This document shows, piece by piece, positions 1-7,407 of a stretch of 10,191 nucleotides of DNA; positions within the stretch are counted from its first letter, which is position 1; each line of letters begins with the position of its first letter. Below the pieces are notes generated by a model. That model was not told the origin of the DNA. It saw nothing but the letters and a program-made list of their open reading frames with translations, and ran no database searches. A program made the translations under genes and the position numbers. This DNA comes from Deltaproteobacteria bacterium (lineage in GTDB: Bacteria; Desulfobacterota_C; Deferrisomatia; Deferrisomatales; JACRMM01): assembly GCA_016218905.1 (NCBI GenBank), contig JACRCS010000115.1, positions 1 to 10,191 of the forward strand, read 5' to 3'.

Positions 1-69
1 CTGGCCAAGTTGGAGGGGCTCGTCGAGCGTACCCGAAGCCTGGCGGATAGTTGGTACCGGGTACTCTGA
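1..69 (+). CDS. 3' end of an unidentified protein (partial)
   Basis: Frame 1 is open from the window edge and reads 22 codons, ending in SLADSWYRVL, then a TGA at 67-69. The tail is amphipathic and Leu/Glu/Arg-rich, which suggests a C-terminal helix. The gene cannot be identified from so little sequence. Support for it being real is its position immediately before a strong hairpin at 72-107, which looks like its terminator. Confidence 0.5.
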   Translation: MAKLEGLVERTRSLADSWYRVL

Positions 70-71
70 CG

Positions 72-107
72 GCAGCTGAAAACCCCTTCCGGGGCTCTTT
101 CAGCTGC
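72..107. terminator. Hairpin between convergent genes, likely bidirectional terminator
   Basis: A perfect 10-bp inverted repeat (GCAGCTGAAA at 72-81, TTTCAGCTGC at 98-107) encloses a second short stem (CCCC 83-86, GGGG 91-94). It sits 2 bases after the stop of the + strand gene and 5 bases after the stop of the - strand gene at 113, as expected for a shared terminator. The A-rich and T-rich stretches lie inside the stem, and no separate T-tract follows on either strand. Confidence 0.6.
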
Positions 108-112
108 GGGCC

Positions 113-463
113 TCAGGCCTGTCCGGTCCGGGCGCTCCCCTTCGGGGGCCGCCCGGCAGGGGTCGGTGGGGGGATGATCCCTTGCCCGGGAGGACAGCTC
201 GATTCGTATAGCCTACGCAGCGCCTCTACGGCCTCCTGATCCACTCCCGAGAGGCGGCTGGCTTCAAAGACGAGCCAGCTGACGACGGCGCGGTGGGGTA
301 GGGCCGAGCCGCGGACTTCCTTGAGGATTTCCTCCGGCGGGAAGGCGAAGAGGAGCTCCACGGCGGCGACAGCAGTGGCCAGTTTCAGCTCGTAGTCGCC
401 TCGCGGTTGGTTCAAGTCGGAAATCGCCAGGGAGAGATTCTCCCAGGCACTGCTCACGTCCAT
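113..463 (-). CDS. Small hypothetical protein, mostly helical (116 aa)
   Basis: I do not recognise this family. The ATG at 463-461 is preceded on the - strand by GGAGGAG ending 2 bases before it, and a plausible promoter lies just upstream, so this start is preferred over the much longer open frame that continues to 1825. Residues 1-90 look like a compact, soluble, all-helical protein, with segments such as LKLATAVAAVELLFAF and VVSWLVFEASRL. Residues 91-116 form a Pro/Gly-rich basic tail that is probably disordered. There is no signal peptide and no convincing membrane span. It is transcribed away from the DUF445 gene and ends at the hairpin at 72-107. Being real is well supported; function is unknown. 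Confidence 0.7.
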   Translation of the reverse strand: MDVSSAWENLSLAISDLNQPRGDYELKLATAVAAVELLFAFPPEEILKEVRGSALPHRAVVSWLVFEASRLSGVDQEAVEALRRLYESSCPPGQGIIPPPTPAGRPPKGSARTGQA

Positions 464-495
464 CGCTCCTCCTCCGGCATGAGGGACCCTACGCC

Positions 496-525
496 AGTCT
501 AGGGGATCGGGCGGCCGGTCGGCAA
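496..525 (-). promoter_or_regulatory. Candidate sigma70-type promoter for the 116-aa gene
   Basis: Read on the - strand, TTGCCG (525-520) and TAGACT (501-496) are separated by 18 bases. Each hexamer matches the consensus at 4 of 6 positions. Transcription would begin near 489, giving a leader of about 26 bases that contains the GGAGGAG ribosome site. This is a prediction from sequence only. Confidence 0.4.
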
Positions 526-610
526 CCTCCCGACGTAACGCCTCTCTGGTTCCGCACGAGGAAGCTAGCCGGTGCGGGTGGCTCCGCCAGGGAGGGCAGC
601 AGGAGGTATC

Positions 611-1900
611 GTGGAGAGCTCCCCTTCCCGCGTCCCGGGTCCCGGAACTCCGTGGCTCTCGTCGCAAGAGGACGAACCCCGTCAGCGCCGGCTGACCACG
701 ATGAAACGGCGGGCGTCGGGCCTGCTCGCCCTCGCCGCAGCGGTCTTCATCGGGGCGAGCGTCTTCGATGAGCGCTACTCCTGGCTCCTCTACGTCCGCA
801 CCACGGCGGAGGCCGCCCTGGTCGGAGGAATTGCCGATTGGTTTGCGGTCACCGCGCTCTTTCGGCACCCGCTCGGGATCCCGATCCCTCATACCGCCAT
901 CATTCCGTCCCGAAAGGACCGCATCGGAAACGCCCTCGGCACGTTCGTGGAGCGGAACTTTCTCTCCAGGGACGTCATTTCGGCTCGGCTCGCCCCCGTC
1001 CGTCTCGGTGAACGGGCCGCGCGCTGGCTCTGCTATCCGGCCAACAGTGCGATCGTCGCCCGGCACGTGGCCGCCGGCCTCAGCGGAGCGGTGCGGGTCT
1101 TCCGCGACGAAGACGTTCAGCAGATCATCGACCGGGGGCTCGCCTCTTGGATCGGCTCCTTGAGACTCGGTCCCATCCTCGGCGAACTCCTCGCCCTCTT
1201 CACGGAGGGCGGGAGGCATCAGGAGCTCCTCGACGCCGCTCTGGATACCATCGCGCGCCTCGTGGCGGAGAATGAGGCCGTGATCCGGGAGCGGATCCGA
1301 GCGGAAAGCCCCTGGTGGATTCCGGAGCGGATCGACGATCGGATTCACGATCGGATCGTGCGAGGGATCGAAACCACGCTGCAACAGGTGAGTACGGATC
1401 CGCTTCACCCCCTCCGGGTGCGCTACGACGAGTCGATCCGAGACTTCGTTCAGAGACTCAGGAGCTCGGCGGAACTCGGCGATCGGATCGACGAGCTCAA
1501 GAGCGAGCTCCTGCGACAGCCGGCCGTCCGGAGTTTTTCTGCGGTGATCTGGAAGGACCTCAAGGAACGGCTCCTGCGGGCCGCCGAGGCACGGGACGAT
1601 TCGGCGTCGGGAGCGCTCCAGCGGGGTCTTTCGACTCTCGGAGCCACCCTTCTCTCCGACCCGGCGCTCCTGGCGAAGGTCGAGTCCTGGATGTGCGACG
1701 CGGTGCTCTACACCGTCGAACGCTATCGGGACGAGGCCCGACAGCTCATCTCCCATACCGTCAGTCAGTGGGATGCAGTCGCCACCTCCCGGAAGATCGA
1801 GCTGCAAGTCGGAAGCGACCTCCAATTCATTCGGATCAACGGGACTCTCGCCGGGGCGATCATCGGCCTTGCCCTCCAGGTCGTCTCCGCCTGGCTCTGA
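611..1900 (+). CDS. DUF445 (YjiN-type) membrane protein
   Basis: This is a 429-residue DUF445 family protein, close in length to E. coli YjiN. I chose GTG 611 because AGGAGG (601-606) lies 4 bases upstream. ATG 701 is the alternative and would remove 30 polar residues. A hydrophobic helix at about residues 35-51 is followed by the family signature GGIADWFAVTALFRHPLG (72-89) and IIPSRKDRIG. The middle is a long, charged, helical region with repeated I-D-R-I segments. The end, DLQFIRINGTLAGAIIGLAL, is the conserved C-terminal membrane segment. The usual picture is two terminal membrane helices around a large soluble domain; the biochemical role of the family is not established. It lies upstream of the IclR gene with a 184-base gap, so it is probably a separate unit unrelated to propionate metabolism. 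Confidence 0.9.
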   Translation: MESSPSRVPGPGTPWLSSQEDEPRQRRLTTMKRRASGLLALAAAVFIGASVFDERYSWLLYVRTTAEAALVGGIADWFAVTALFRHPLGIPIPHTAIIPSRKDRIGNALGTFVERNFLSRDVISARLAPVRLGERAARWLCYPANSAIVARHVAAGLSGAVRVFRDEDVQQIIDRGLASWIGSLRLGPILGELLALFTEGGRHQELLDAALDTIARLVAENEAVIRERIRAESPWWIPERIDDRIHDRIVRGIETTLQQVSTDPLHPLRVRYDESIRDFVQRLRSSAELGDRIDELKSELLRQPAVRSFSAVIWKDLKERLLRAAEARDDSASGALQRGLSTLGATLLSDPALLAKVESWMCDAVLYTVERYRDEARQLISHTVSQWDAVATSRKIELQVGSDLQFIRINGTLAGAIIGLALQVVSAWL

Positions 1901-1903
1901 TCG

Positions 1904-1927
1904 GTTCTGTCGTTCGAACGAAAGACC
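1904..1927. repeat. Imperfect palindrome after the DUF445 gene
   Basis: The core CGTTCGAACG (1911-1920) is a perfect 10-bp palindrome. It extends to TCTGTCGTTCGAACGAAAGA (1906-1925) with a single mismatched pair. No T-tract follows, so it is not a standard intrinsic terminator. It could be a protein-binding site upstream of the IclR promoter. Its half-site TGTCGTTC recurs in the palindrome at 9196-9214. Confidence 0.4.
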
Positions 1928-1978
1928 TGCGCCACTCCCCGGACAGTCGAATCCGGGCGGCCGCGGAGCAGGCTCCTC

Positions 1979-2008
1979 TTGACATCGGACGGCCCGCGCT
2001 GCTAATGT
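1979..2008 (+). promoter_or_regulatory. Candidate promoter of the IclR-family gene
   Basis: A perfect -35 hexamer TTGACA (1979-1984) is followed by GCTAAT (2001-2006, spacer 16) or TAATGT (2003-2008, spacer 18) as -10. Transcription would start near 2013, leaving a leader of about 70 bases to the GTG at 2085. Confidence 0.6.
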
Positions 2009-2032
2009 CCGAGCTCTTTAGTTCCCCAAAAA

Positions 2033-2042
2033 CAAACGTTTG
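2033..2042. promoter_or_regulatory. Palindrome in IclR leader, possible operator
   Basis: CAAACGTTTG is a perfect palindrome about 20 bases downstream of the predicted transcription start. The flanks CC and GG widen it loosely (CCAAAAACAAACGTTTGG, 2026-2043). IclR proteins often bind palindromes near their own promoters, so autoregulation is a reasonable guess. It is not shown by the sequence. Confidence 0.3.
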
Positions 2043-2084
2043 GCAGCTACGGGCCGACGGCCCATACGACGAGCAGGTGCCGCT

Positions 2085-2879
2085 GTGGGCAAGCGAAAGA
2101 AGTCGAGCTACATCATCCAGTCGGTGACCAACGCTCTCGATCTTCTCGAGGAATTTCGGGGAGAGGAGACGGAACTCGGCGTCACGGAGCTTTCCAAACG
2201 GCTGGGTCTGCACAAGAACAATGTCTTTCGCCTCCTCGCGACCCTCGAGAGTCGCGGGTACATGGAGCAGAACAAGATCACGGGCAACTACCGACTCGGG
2301 CTCAAGGTTTTGGAGCTGGGGCAGGTGTTCATCAAGCACATGGGCCTCTTGAAGATGGCGCGGCCCGTCCTGGACGAGATCGTCGAGAAGTGCAACGAGA
2401 CCTCATACCTGGCCGTGATCCGCGACGACCGCGTAGTCTACGTGGATGTGGTCGAGGCCACGCGGCCGGTGCGCGTGATCTCCAGGGTCGGCGTCGGCCT
2501 GCCGGTGTACTGCTCGGCCGTAGGGAAGGCCCAGATCTCCTTCGAGTCGGTCGACGAGATCGAGCGCATCCTTTCGGACCAGAGCTTCCAGCGCTACACG
2601 AAGCATACGATCACCAGCCGCGACGAGATCCTGAAACACCTGGAGACCGTGCGGCAGCAAGGGTTTGCGCTCGACGATGAGGAGTTCGACGAGGGGATCC
2701 GGTGCGTGGGCGTCCCGGTACGCGACTACACGCGGCGGGTCATCGCGGGCCTCTCCATCTCCGGTCCCGCGTACCGCTTCACGGACGAGCGCATGAGGGA
2801 CGAGCTCATTCCCCTGGCCGTGGAAGCCGGAAAGAAGCTCTCGGCCCGGCTCGGATACGGGGTCGGCCAGGAACTGTGA
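2085..2879 (+). CDS. IclR-family transcriptional regulator
   Basis: This is a 264-residue IclR-family regulator of normal length. Residues 9-72 form the winged helix-turn-helix (IIQSVTNALDLLEEF, then ELSKRLGLHKNNVFRLLATLESRGYM). Residues from about 85 to 255 are the effector-binding domain, with conserved landmarks such as VGLPVYCSAVGKA and GIRCVGVPVRD. GTG 2085 is preferred as start because AGGTG (2075-2079) sits 5 bases upstream. A TTG at 2040 would add 15 unconserved residues and lies inside the palindrome. The gene has its own promoter and terminator. IclR proteins sense small carboxylic or aromatic acids and act as repressors or activators. Control of the adjacent methylmalonyl-CoA operon is inferred from position only, and the effector is unknown. 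Confidence 0.93.
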   Translation: MGKRKKSSYIIQSVTNALDLLEEFRGEETELGVTELSKRLGLHKNNVFRLLATLESRGYMEQNKITGNYRLGLKVLELGQVFIKHMGLLKMARPVLDEIVEKCNETSYLAVIRDDRVVYVDVVEATRPVRVISRVGVGLPVYCSAVGKAQISFESVDEIERILSDQSFQRYTKHTITSRDEILKHLETVRQQGFALDDEEFDEGIRCVGVPVRDYTRRVIAGLSISGPAYRFTDERMRDELIPLAVEAGKKLSARLGYGVGQEL

Positions 2880-2887
2880 CTCCCGCG

Positions 2888-2915
2888 AAAGCCCCTGCAG
2901 AGGGGCTTTTCTTTT
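2888..2915 (+). terminator. Intrinsic terminator of the IclR gene
   Basis: A 9-bp perfect stem (AAAGCCCCT at 2888-2896, AGGGGCTTT at 2901-2909) with a GCAG loop is followed by TCTTTT. It starts 9 bases after the IclR stop codon. This is a textbook rho-independent terminator and separates the IclR gene from the downstream operon. Confidence 0.92.
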
Positions 2916-2941
2916 GGTCCGCGACTTGCATTTATTGCGGC

Positions 2942-2954
2942 TAAAGGTTCTTTA
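2942..2954. promoter_or_regulatory. Short inverted repeat upstream of operon promoter
   Basis: TAAAG-GTT-CTTTA is a perfect inverted repeat ending 17 bases before the -35 hexamer, in an unusually AT-rich stretch (about 2928-2972). The position fits an activator site or an UP-like element for the operon promoter. It is a candidate only. Confidence 0.3.
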
Positions 2955-2971
2955 TCCTCGCTTAAATTTCC

Positions 2972-3000
2972 TTGACCCTCCGGCCTGCCCCACCTACAAT
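2972..3000 (+). promoter_or_regulatory. Sigma70-type promoter of the methylmalonyl-CoA operon
   Basis: TTGACC (2972-2977) and TACAAT (2995-3000) match consensus at 5 of 6 positions each, with the ideal 17-base spacer. Transcription would start near 3007, about 35 bases before the first gene. No other comparable promoter is visible before 8254, so this probably drives the whole run from the XRE-cupin gene to the epimerase gene. Confidence 0.75.
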
Positions 3001-3041
3001 CCGCTTCGAACCCACGTCAACGCCCTCCGAAAGTCGAACGC

Positions 3042-3725
3042 TTGACTCAGCCGAGATCCGCGAAGCAGAAGCCGGTGCCGGGCCCCGAAGCCCGGAAGCG
3101 CGGTCGCAAGGTCGATACCAAGGGGGGAGGTCCCGAGGCCCGGGAAACGGCTGGCGAGGAGTTCAAGATCGGGTCGAAGATCAAGGTCCTTCGCCTGGCG
3201 CGGAAGAAGACCCTGCAAGAGGTCGCGGACGAGACCGGCTTCTCTCCGGCCCTCATCTCGCAGATCGAGAACAACAACGTCTCGCCGCCCATCGCTACCC
3301 TCTCTCGGATCGCGAAGGTGCTCGGCGTCCGAGTAGGGTATTTCTTCAAGGACGAAGGGCCCGAGGAAGCGTACGAGGTCGTCCGCAAGGACGAGAGACC
3401 GGCCATCACTCGCGTCATTTCGCGAACAGGCGGAGAACACGGCTACACGTACCACGCGCTCACCTACAAGAAGCGCGACAAGATCATGGAACCGTTTCTC
3501 CTCGCGGTCGACCCGAACATGAGAGACGAGGAGACTCTCTACAGCCATGAGGGGGAGGAGTTCCTGCTGGTCCTGGAGGGAGAGGCGGAGCTCCTGCTGG
3601 AGAGCGAGCACATTGTGTTGGCCGAAGGGGACTGCGTCTATTTCGAATCAACCCTGAAACACCGCCTGCTCTCCCACGGGGGCCGAGGCGCCAAGGTCTT
3701 GGCGGTCCTGACCAAGGGTATGTAG
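3042..3725 (+). CDS. XRE-family regulator with C-terminal cupin domain
   Basis: This 227-residue regulator has a basic, disordered N-terminus (1-40), an XRE helix-turn-helix (about 43-100, with TLQEVADETGFSPALISQIE and SPPIATLSRIAKVLGV) and a cupin_2 domain (about 150-225). The cupin keeps some metal-ligand positions (H169, E172/E173, H207) but not the full HxH motif, so it probably binds a small ligand and is not an enzyme. The start is uncertain. TTG 3042 gives the longest protein compatible with the predicted transcript start; GTG 3075 is possible, and neither has a clear ribosome site. An imperfect palindrome (GTC..A.CG.T..GAC, 3033-3046) covers the TTG. Only 20 bases separate it from the next gene, so it is probably the operon's own regulator. 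Confidence 0.9.
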   Translation: MTQPRSAKQKPVPGPEARKRGRKVDTKGGGPEARETAGEEFKIGSKIKVLRLARKKTLQEVADETGFSPALISQIENNNVSPPIATLSRIAKVLGVRVGYFFKDEGPEEAYEVVRKDERPAITRVISRTGGEHGYTYHALTYKKRDKIMEPFLLAVDPNMRDEETLYSHEGEEFLLVLEGEAELLLESEHIVLAEGDCVYFESTLKHRLLSHGGRGAKVLAVLTKGM

Positions 3726-3745
3726 CTTTTCGCGAGGAGGCTTCC

Positions 3746-3955
3746 ATGGTTTCGCTTTCGCCGAGCAAGGTTGCGGCCATCATGGCGGCCGTGCTTCGCC
3801 ACGCTTCCGACGAGCCCGAAGGGGCCATGCCGGAAGCCGCAGAGCGGGTCCCGAGCGCTCCCGCGCCGGTCCAGTCCGTCTGGCTCTCGGCCGGCCGGCA
3901 GTCCTCGATGTTCGATCGGGTGGTCGTGCAACGTCGGCTCTCCAAAAGCTGGTAG
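3746..3955 (+). CDS. Small carboxylase-associated protein (69 aa, epsilon/OadG-tail-like)
   Basis: GAGGAGG (3734-3740) lies 5 bases before the ATG, so translation is well supported. The protein starts with a short helix ([16 protein letters not shown], 5-20), continues through an Ala/Pro/Glu-rich linker (21-44), and has a conserved-looking tail, [14 protein letters not shown] (45-58). A first helix plus a WxxAGR-type tail resembles small subunits seen beside biotin-dependent carboxylases and decarboxylases, such as the actinobacterial epsilon subunit and the tails of decarboxylase gamma/delta chains. That is recall of pattern, not a search result. It has no membrane helix, unlike true OadG. 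Its place between the regulator and the carboxyltransferase gene suggests it assembles with that enzyme. Confidence 0.8.
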   Translation: MVSLSPSKVAAIMAAVLRHASDEPEGAMPEAAERVPSAPAPVQSVWLSAGRQSSMFDRVVVQRRLSKSW

Positions 3956-4055
3956 GCCGGCGTCCTACAACCCTCGCAAGCCGGCGTGGCTCCGCTCGCC
4001 CGATGGCGGATCGTTTCCTTCGAAATTGGACGTTTCACGAGGAGGAAGATACGGG

Positions 4056-5609
4056 ATGTCGAACCTGGAAGCGAGATTCGAACTCCTCGGGAGGAAGAAT
4101 CGGGAGGCGGAGGCCGGCGGCGGTGCCGACCGGGTGGCCAAGCACCATAGCCAGGGAAAGCTGACGGCCAGAGAGCGGCTGGCGCTGCTGTTCGATCCCG
4201 GGAGCCTCGTCGAGGTCGACCGGTTCGTCACGCACCAGTGCACGAACTTCGGCATGGAGAAGACGAAGTTCCTGGGCGACGGCGTCGTGACGGGCTACGG
4301 GAAGGTGGAGGGACGGTACGTCTACGCCTATGCCCAGGATTTCACCGTCTTCGGCGGGAGCCTCTCCCTCACGATGTCCAACAAGATCTGCAAGATCATG
4401 GACATGGCTCTCAAGAGCGGCTGTCCCGTGGTCGGCCTCAACGACTCCGGGGGCGCGCGCATCCAGGAGGGAGTCCAGAGTCTCGCCGGCTATGCGAACA
4501 TCTTCCATCGAAACGTGATGAGCTCCGGGGTCGTCCCCCAGATCTCCGCGATCGTGGGAACGTGCGCGGGGGGAGCGGTCTACAGTCCTGCCCTGACCGA
4601 TTTCGTCTTCATGGTCGAGAAGACGAGCCACATGTTCATCACGGGTCCCAAGGTGATCAAGGCGGTTACCAACGAGGACGTCACCATGGACGACCTCGGG
4701 GGCGCAGTCACCCATAACAAGAAGTCCGGCGTCGCACACTTCATGGCCGCGGACGACCGGGAGTGCATCGCCAAGATCAGGCGCCTGCTGAGCTTTCTGC
4801 CCTCCAACAACGTGGAAGACCCGCCCGCCGTTCCTTGCGACGATCCGGTCGACCGGAAGCTCGCCGAAATCCACGCGACGGTGCCGGACAGCCCCACCAA
4901 AGGCTACGACATCAAGCAGATCATTCGCGCGATGGTCGACCATGGTGACTTCTTCGAGGTTCACGCGCGGTACGCGCCCAACATCGTCGTCGGCTTTGCC
5001 CGCATGGGGGGTGCGGTGGTCGGCATCGTCGCCAACCAGCCCGCCTTCCTCGCGGGATGCCTCGATTGCGACGCGTCCAGCAAGGGGGCGCGCTTCGTTC
5101 GCTTCTGCGACGCGTTCAACGTTCCGATCGTGACGCTGGAGGACGTGCCCGGTTACCTCCCCGGGGCGGACCAGGAGTACCGTGGGATCATCAAACACGG
5201 CGCGAAGCTCATCTACGCCTACTCCGAGGCTACCGTCCCGAAGATCACCGTCATCACGAGGAAGGCCTACGGCGGCGCCTACTGCGTCATGAGCTCCAAG
5301 CACCTTCGCGGCGACGCGAACTTCGCGTACCCGACGGCCGAGATCGCCGTGATGGGACCGCAAGGGGCGGTGGAGATCGTCTTCGCCAAGGAGATCGCCA
5401 ACGCCGAGGACAAGGCTGCCGTGCGCCAGCAGAAGATCGAGCAGTACACGGAGCAGTTCGCCAATCCCTACCAGGCCGCCGAGCTCGGGTACGTGGACGA
5501 GGTGATCCTGCCCGAGGACACACGGCTCCGCGTCATCCAGGCACTGGAGTCCTTGCGAACCAAACGCGACACGAACCCGCCGCGCAAGCACGGGAACATC
5601 CCCCTATAG
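4056..5609 (+). CDS. Acyl-CoA carboxylase/transcarboxylase carboxyltransferase (PccB/12S type)
   Basis: This 517-residue carboxyltransferase moves a carboxyl group between biotin and an acyl-CoA, most likely propionyl-CoA/methylmalonyl-CoA. It has the two-crotonase-fold layout and family length. Motifs seen: [17 protein letters not shown] (34-50), [12 protein letters not shown] (128-139), the first oxyanion segment [11 protein letters not shown] (168-178), VPGYLPG (364-370), the second oxyanion segment [11 protein letters not shown] (402-412), and the C-terminus RKHGNIPL. The start follows GAGGAGG (4039-4045) with a 10-base gap. It may be the beta subunit of propionyl-CoA carboxylase, the 12S part of methylmalonyl-CoA:pyruvate transcarboxylase, or the alpha subunit of methylmalonyl-CoA decarboxylase; the sequence alone does not decide. 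Cys410 stands where Streptomyces PccB has its specificity residue Asp422. No biotin carboxylase gene is next to it. Confidence 0.95.
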   Translation: MSNLEARFELLGRKNREAEAGGGADRVAKHHSQGKLTARERLALLFDPGSLVEVDRFVTHQCTNFGMEKTKFLGDGVVTGYGKVEGRYVYAYAQDFTVFGGSLSLTMSNKICKIMDMALKSGCPVVGLNDSGGARIQEGVQSLAGYANIFHRNVMSSGVVPQISAIVGTCAGGAVYSPALTDFVFMVEKTSHMFITGPKVIKAVTNEDVTMDDLGGAVTHNKKSGVAHFMAADDRECIAKIRRLLSFLPSNNVEDPPAVPCDDPVDRKLAEIHATVPDSPTKGYDIKQIIRAMVDHGDFFEVHARYAPNIVVGFARMGGAVVGIVANQPAFLAGCLDCDASSKGARFVRFCDAFNVPIVTLEDVPGYLPGADQEYRGIIKHGAKLIYAYSEATVPKITVITRKAYGGAYCVMSSKHLRGDANFAYPTAEIAVMGPQGAVEIVFAKEIANAEDKAAVRQQKIEQYTEQFANPYQAAELGYVDEVILPEDTRLRVIQALESLRTKRDTNPPRKHGNIPL

Positions 5610-5687
5610 CGGCCGGCGTGCGGCTCGCGCTCACACGCTGATCTTGCCCATCCCTCTTCCCATCGGCCCGAGAGGAACGGAGAGGTC

Positions 5688-7349
5688 ATGAACCGGGAAA
5701 CGATCGCGCAGCGGATCCAGGAGTGGGAGGAGAAGGTGATCGCCAAGGCGATCGCGAAGGCGCCGGAGCGGAAGTCCCGATTCCTGACCACCTCCGGGAT
5801 CGAGGTCAAGCGCCTCTTCACCCCGTTGGACGCCCGCGAGGACTCCTATCTGGAGGTGGAGGGGATCCCCGGGCAGTACCCCTTCACGCGGGGCGTCCAG
5901 CCGACCATGTACCGCGGGCGCTTCTGGACCATGCGCCAGTACGCCGGCTTCGGGACGGCCGAGCAGACCAACCTGCGCTACAAGTACCTGCTCGAGGCGG
6001 GCCAGACCGGCCTGTCGGTCGCCTTCGACCTGCCCACGCAGATCGGCTACGACTCGGACCATGAGCTGGCCGAGGGGGAAGTCGGGAAGGTCGGAGTCGC
6101 GGTGGACACGCTCCGGGACCTGGAGATCCTCTTCGACGGGATCCCGCTCGAGAGGGTGTCGACCTCCATGACCATCAACTCTACGGCGGCGACCCTCCTC
6201 GCCATGTACGTGGCGGTGGCGGAGAAGCAGGGGGTGGCGAGGGAGAGACTCCAGGGCACGATCCAGAACGACCTGCTCAAGGAGTACGTGGCGCGGGGGA
6301 CGTACATCTTCCCGCCGAAGCCGAGCCTCAAGATCATCACCGACGTGATGGCCTTCTGCAAAGAGAACATCCCCAACTGGAATACGATCTCCATCTCCGG
6401 GTATCACATCCGGGAAGCCGGCTCGAGCGCCGTCCAGGAAGTGGCGTTTACCCTCGCGAACGCGATCGCCTACGTCCAGGCGGCCCTCGATGCGGGGCTC
6501 AATGTGGACGAATTCGCCGGTCGGCTCTCGTTCTTCTTCAACTGCCACAACAACCTCCTCGAGGAGGTGGCGAAGTTCCGGGCCGCGCGCAGGCTCTGGG
6601 CGAAGATTATGAAGGAGCGGTTCGGCGCCAAGGATCCTCGAAGTCAGATGCTCCGGTTCCACACGCAGACGGCCGGCTCCAGCCTCACCGCACAGCAGCC
6701 CGACAACAACGTGGTGAGGGTGACGATCCAAGCACTCGCCGCGGTACTCGGCGGGACGCAGAGCCTCCACACCAACTCCCGCGACGAGGCCCTCTGCCTT
6801 CCCACGGAGGATTCCGTCCGGATCGCGCTCCGGACGCAACAGATCGTGGCTCACGAATCGGGCGTCGCCGATACCGTAGACGCGCTGGGCGGCTCCTACT
6901 GCGTGGAGGCGATGACGGACGAGATCGAGGCGAGGGCCCGGGAGTACCTGGATAAGATCGACGCGATGGGCGGCGTCATCCGGGCGATCGAGACGGGGTA
7001 CATCCAGCAGGAAATCGCCGACAGCGCCTACGCCTATCAGAAGGCCATCGAGTCCGGCGAGCAGGTTGTGGTGGGCGTCAATCAATTCCCGACGGCCGAG
7101 AGCGGACCGACGCGGCTGCTCAAGGTAGACGGTACCGCGGAAGCCTACCAGAAGGAGAAACTCGCCCGCGTGAAGGCGGAACGCGATCCCCGCGCGACGG
7201 CTTCGGCCCTCGACGAGCTCCGTCGCACCGCCTGCGAGGGCGGAAACGTGGTGCCGAGGATTTACGAGGCGGTGAAGACCTACGCCTCGCTCGGGGAGAT
7301 CTCCGACGTACTGCGCGGCGTCTACGGAGAATACGCGCAGGGGAGCTGA
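5688..7349 (+). CDS. Methylmalonyl-CoA mutase, catalytic (large) chain
   Basis: This 553-residue chain is the TIM-barrel, substrate-binding part of coenzyme B12-dependent methylmalonyl-CoA mutase, which interconverts (R)-methylmalonyl-CoA and succinyl-CoA. It lacks the fused B12-binding domain, which is the next gene. Residues aligning with Propionibacterium shermanii mutase are present at a constant offset of 4: Y85 (Tyr89), Q193 (Gln197), R203 (Arg207) and H240 (His244). Y85 and R203 are the pair that marks methylmalonyl-CoA mutase, against the Phe/Gln of isobutyryl-CoA mutase. Other family landmarks are [38 protein letters not shown] and [10 protein letters not shown]. The ATG follows GGAGAGG with a short spacer. 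It lies 78 bases after the carboxyltransferase gene, in the same operon. Confidence 0.97.
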   Translation: MNRETIAQRIQEWEEKVIAKAIAKAPERKSRFLTTSGIEVKRLFTPLDAREDSYLEVEGIPGQYPFTRGVQPTMYRGRFWTMRQYAGFGTAEQTNLRYKYLLEAGQTGLSVAFDLPTQIGYDSDHELAEGEVGKVGVAVDTLRDLEILFDGIPLERVSTSMTINSTAATLLAMYVAVAEKQGVARERLQGTIQNDLLKEYVARGTYIFPPKPSLKIITDVMAFCKENIPNWNTISISGYHIREAGSSAVQEVAFTLANAIAYVQAALDAGLNVDEFAGRLSFFFNCHNNLLEEVAKFRAARRLWAKIMKERFGAKDPRSQMLRFHTQTAGSSLTAQQPDNNVVRVTIQALAAVLGGTQSLHTNSRDEALCLPTEDSVRIALRTQQIVAHESGVADTVDALGGSYCVEAMTDEIEARAREYLDKIDAMGGVIRAIETGYIQQEIADSAYAYQKAIESGEQVVVGVNQFPTAESGPTRLLKVDGTAEAYQKEKLARVKAERDPRATASALDELRRTACEGGNVVPRIYEAVKTYASLGEISDVLRGVYGEYAQGS

Positions 7350-7375
7350 CCCCGCGTCGGAGGTGCAATCGAAGG

Positions 7376-7392
7376 CCTCTCCTCTGGAGAGG
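7376..7392 (+). promoter_or_regulatory. Hairpin upstream of the mutase small-chain gene
   Basis: CCTCTCC (7376-7382) and GGAGAGG (7386-7392) form a 7-bp stem with a TCT loop. The 3' arm adjoins and partly holds the purine-rich ribosome site (GGAGAGGGGGAG, 7386-7397) of the gene starting at 7408. It could tune translation of the small chain relative to the large one, or protect the transcript end. This is structural inference by eye. Confidence 0.4.
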
Positions 7393-7407
7393 GGGAGCTA
7401 TCACGGG

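Noticed and set aside
113..1825. A 570-codon open frame on the - strand spanning the DUF445 gene
   Set aside because: Only the last 116 codons have a ribosome site and protein-like composition. The upstream part is antisense to a clear DUF445 gene and is Arg/Gly/Pro-rich, as GC-rich mirror frames are.
3956..3987. Direct repeat GCCGGCGT (3956-3963 and 3980-3987) between the 69-aa gene and the carboxyltransferase gene
   Set aside because: Eight GC-rich bases repeated once are expected by chance at this composition; there is no further symmetry or known motif.
4035..5591. A 518-codon open frame antisense to the PccB-type gene
   Set aside because: Its composition is His/Asp/Val/Arg-rich, mirroring GC-biased codons, with no domain and a well-identified gene on the other strand.
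5898..5900. Gln71 in the mutase where Propionibacterium shermanii mutase has Tyr75
   Set aside because: The [11 protein letters not shown] form is, as I recall, usual in two-chain bacterial mutases, and the specificity pair Y85/R203 is intact, so a change of substrate is not indicated.
5631..7085. A 484-codon open frame antisense to methylmalonyl-CoA mutase
   Set aside because: Same mirror-frame artefact; the + strand gene is certain and the antisense product has no recognisable motif.
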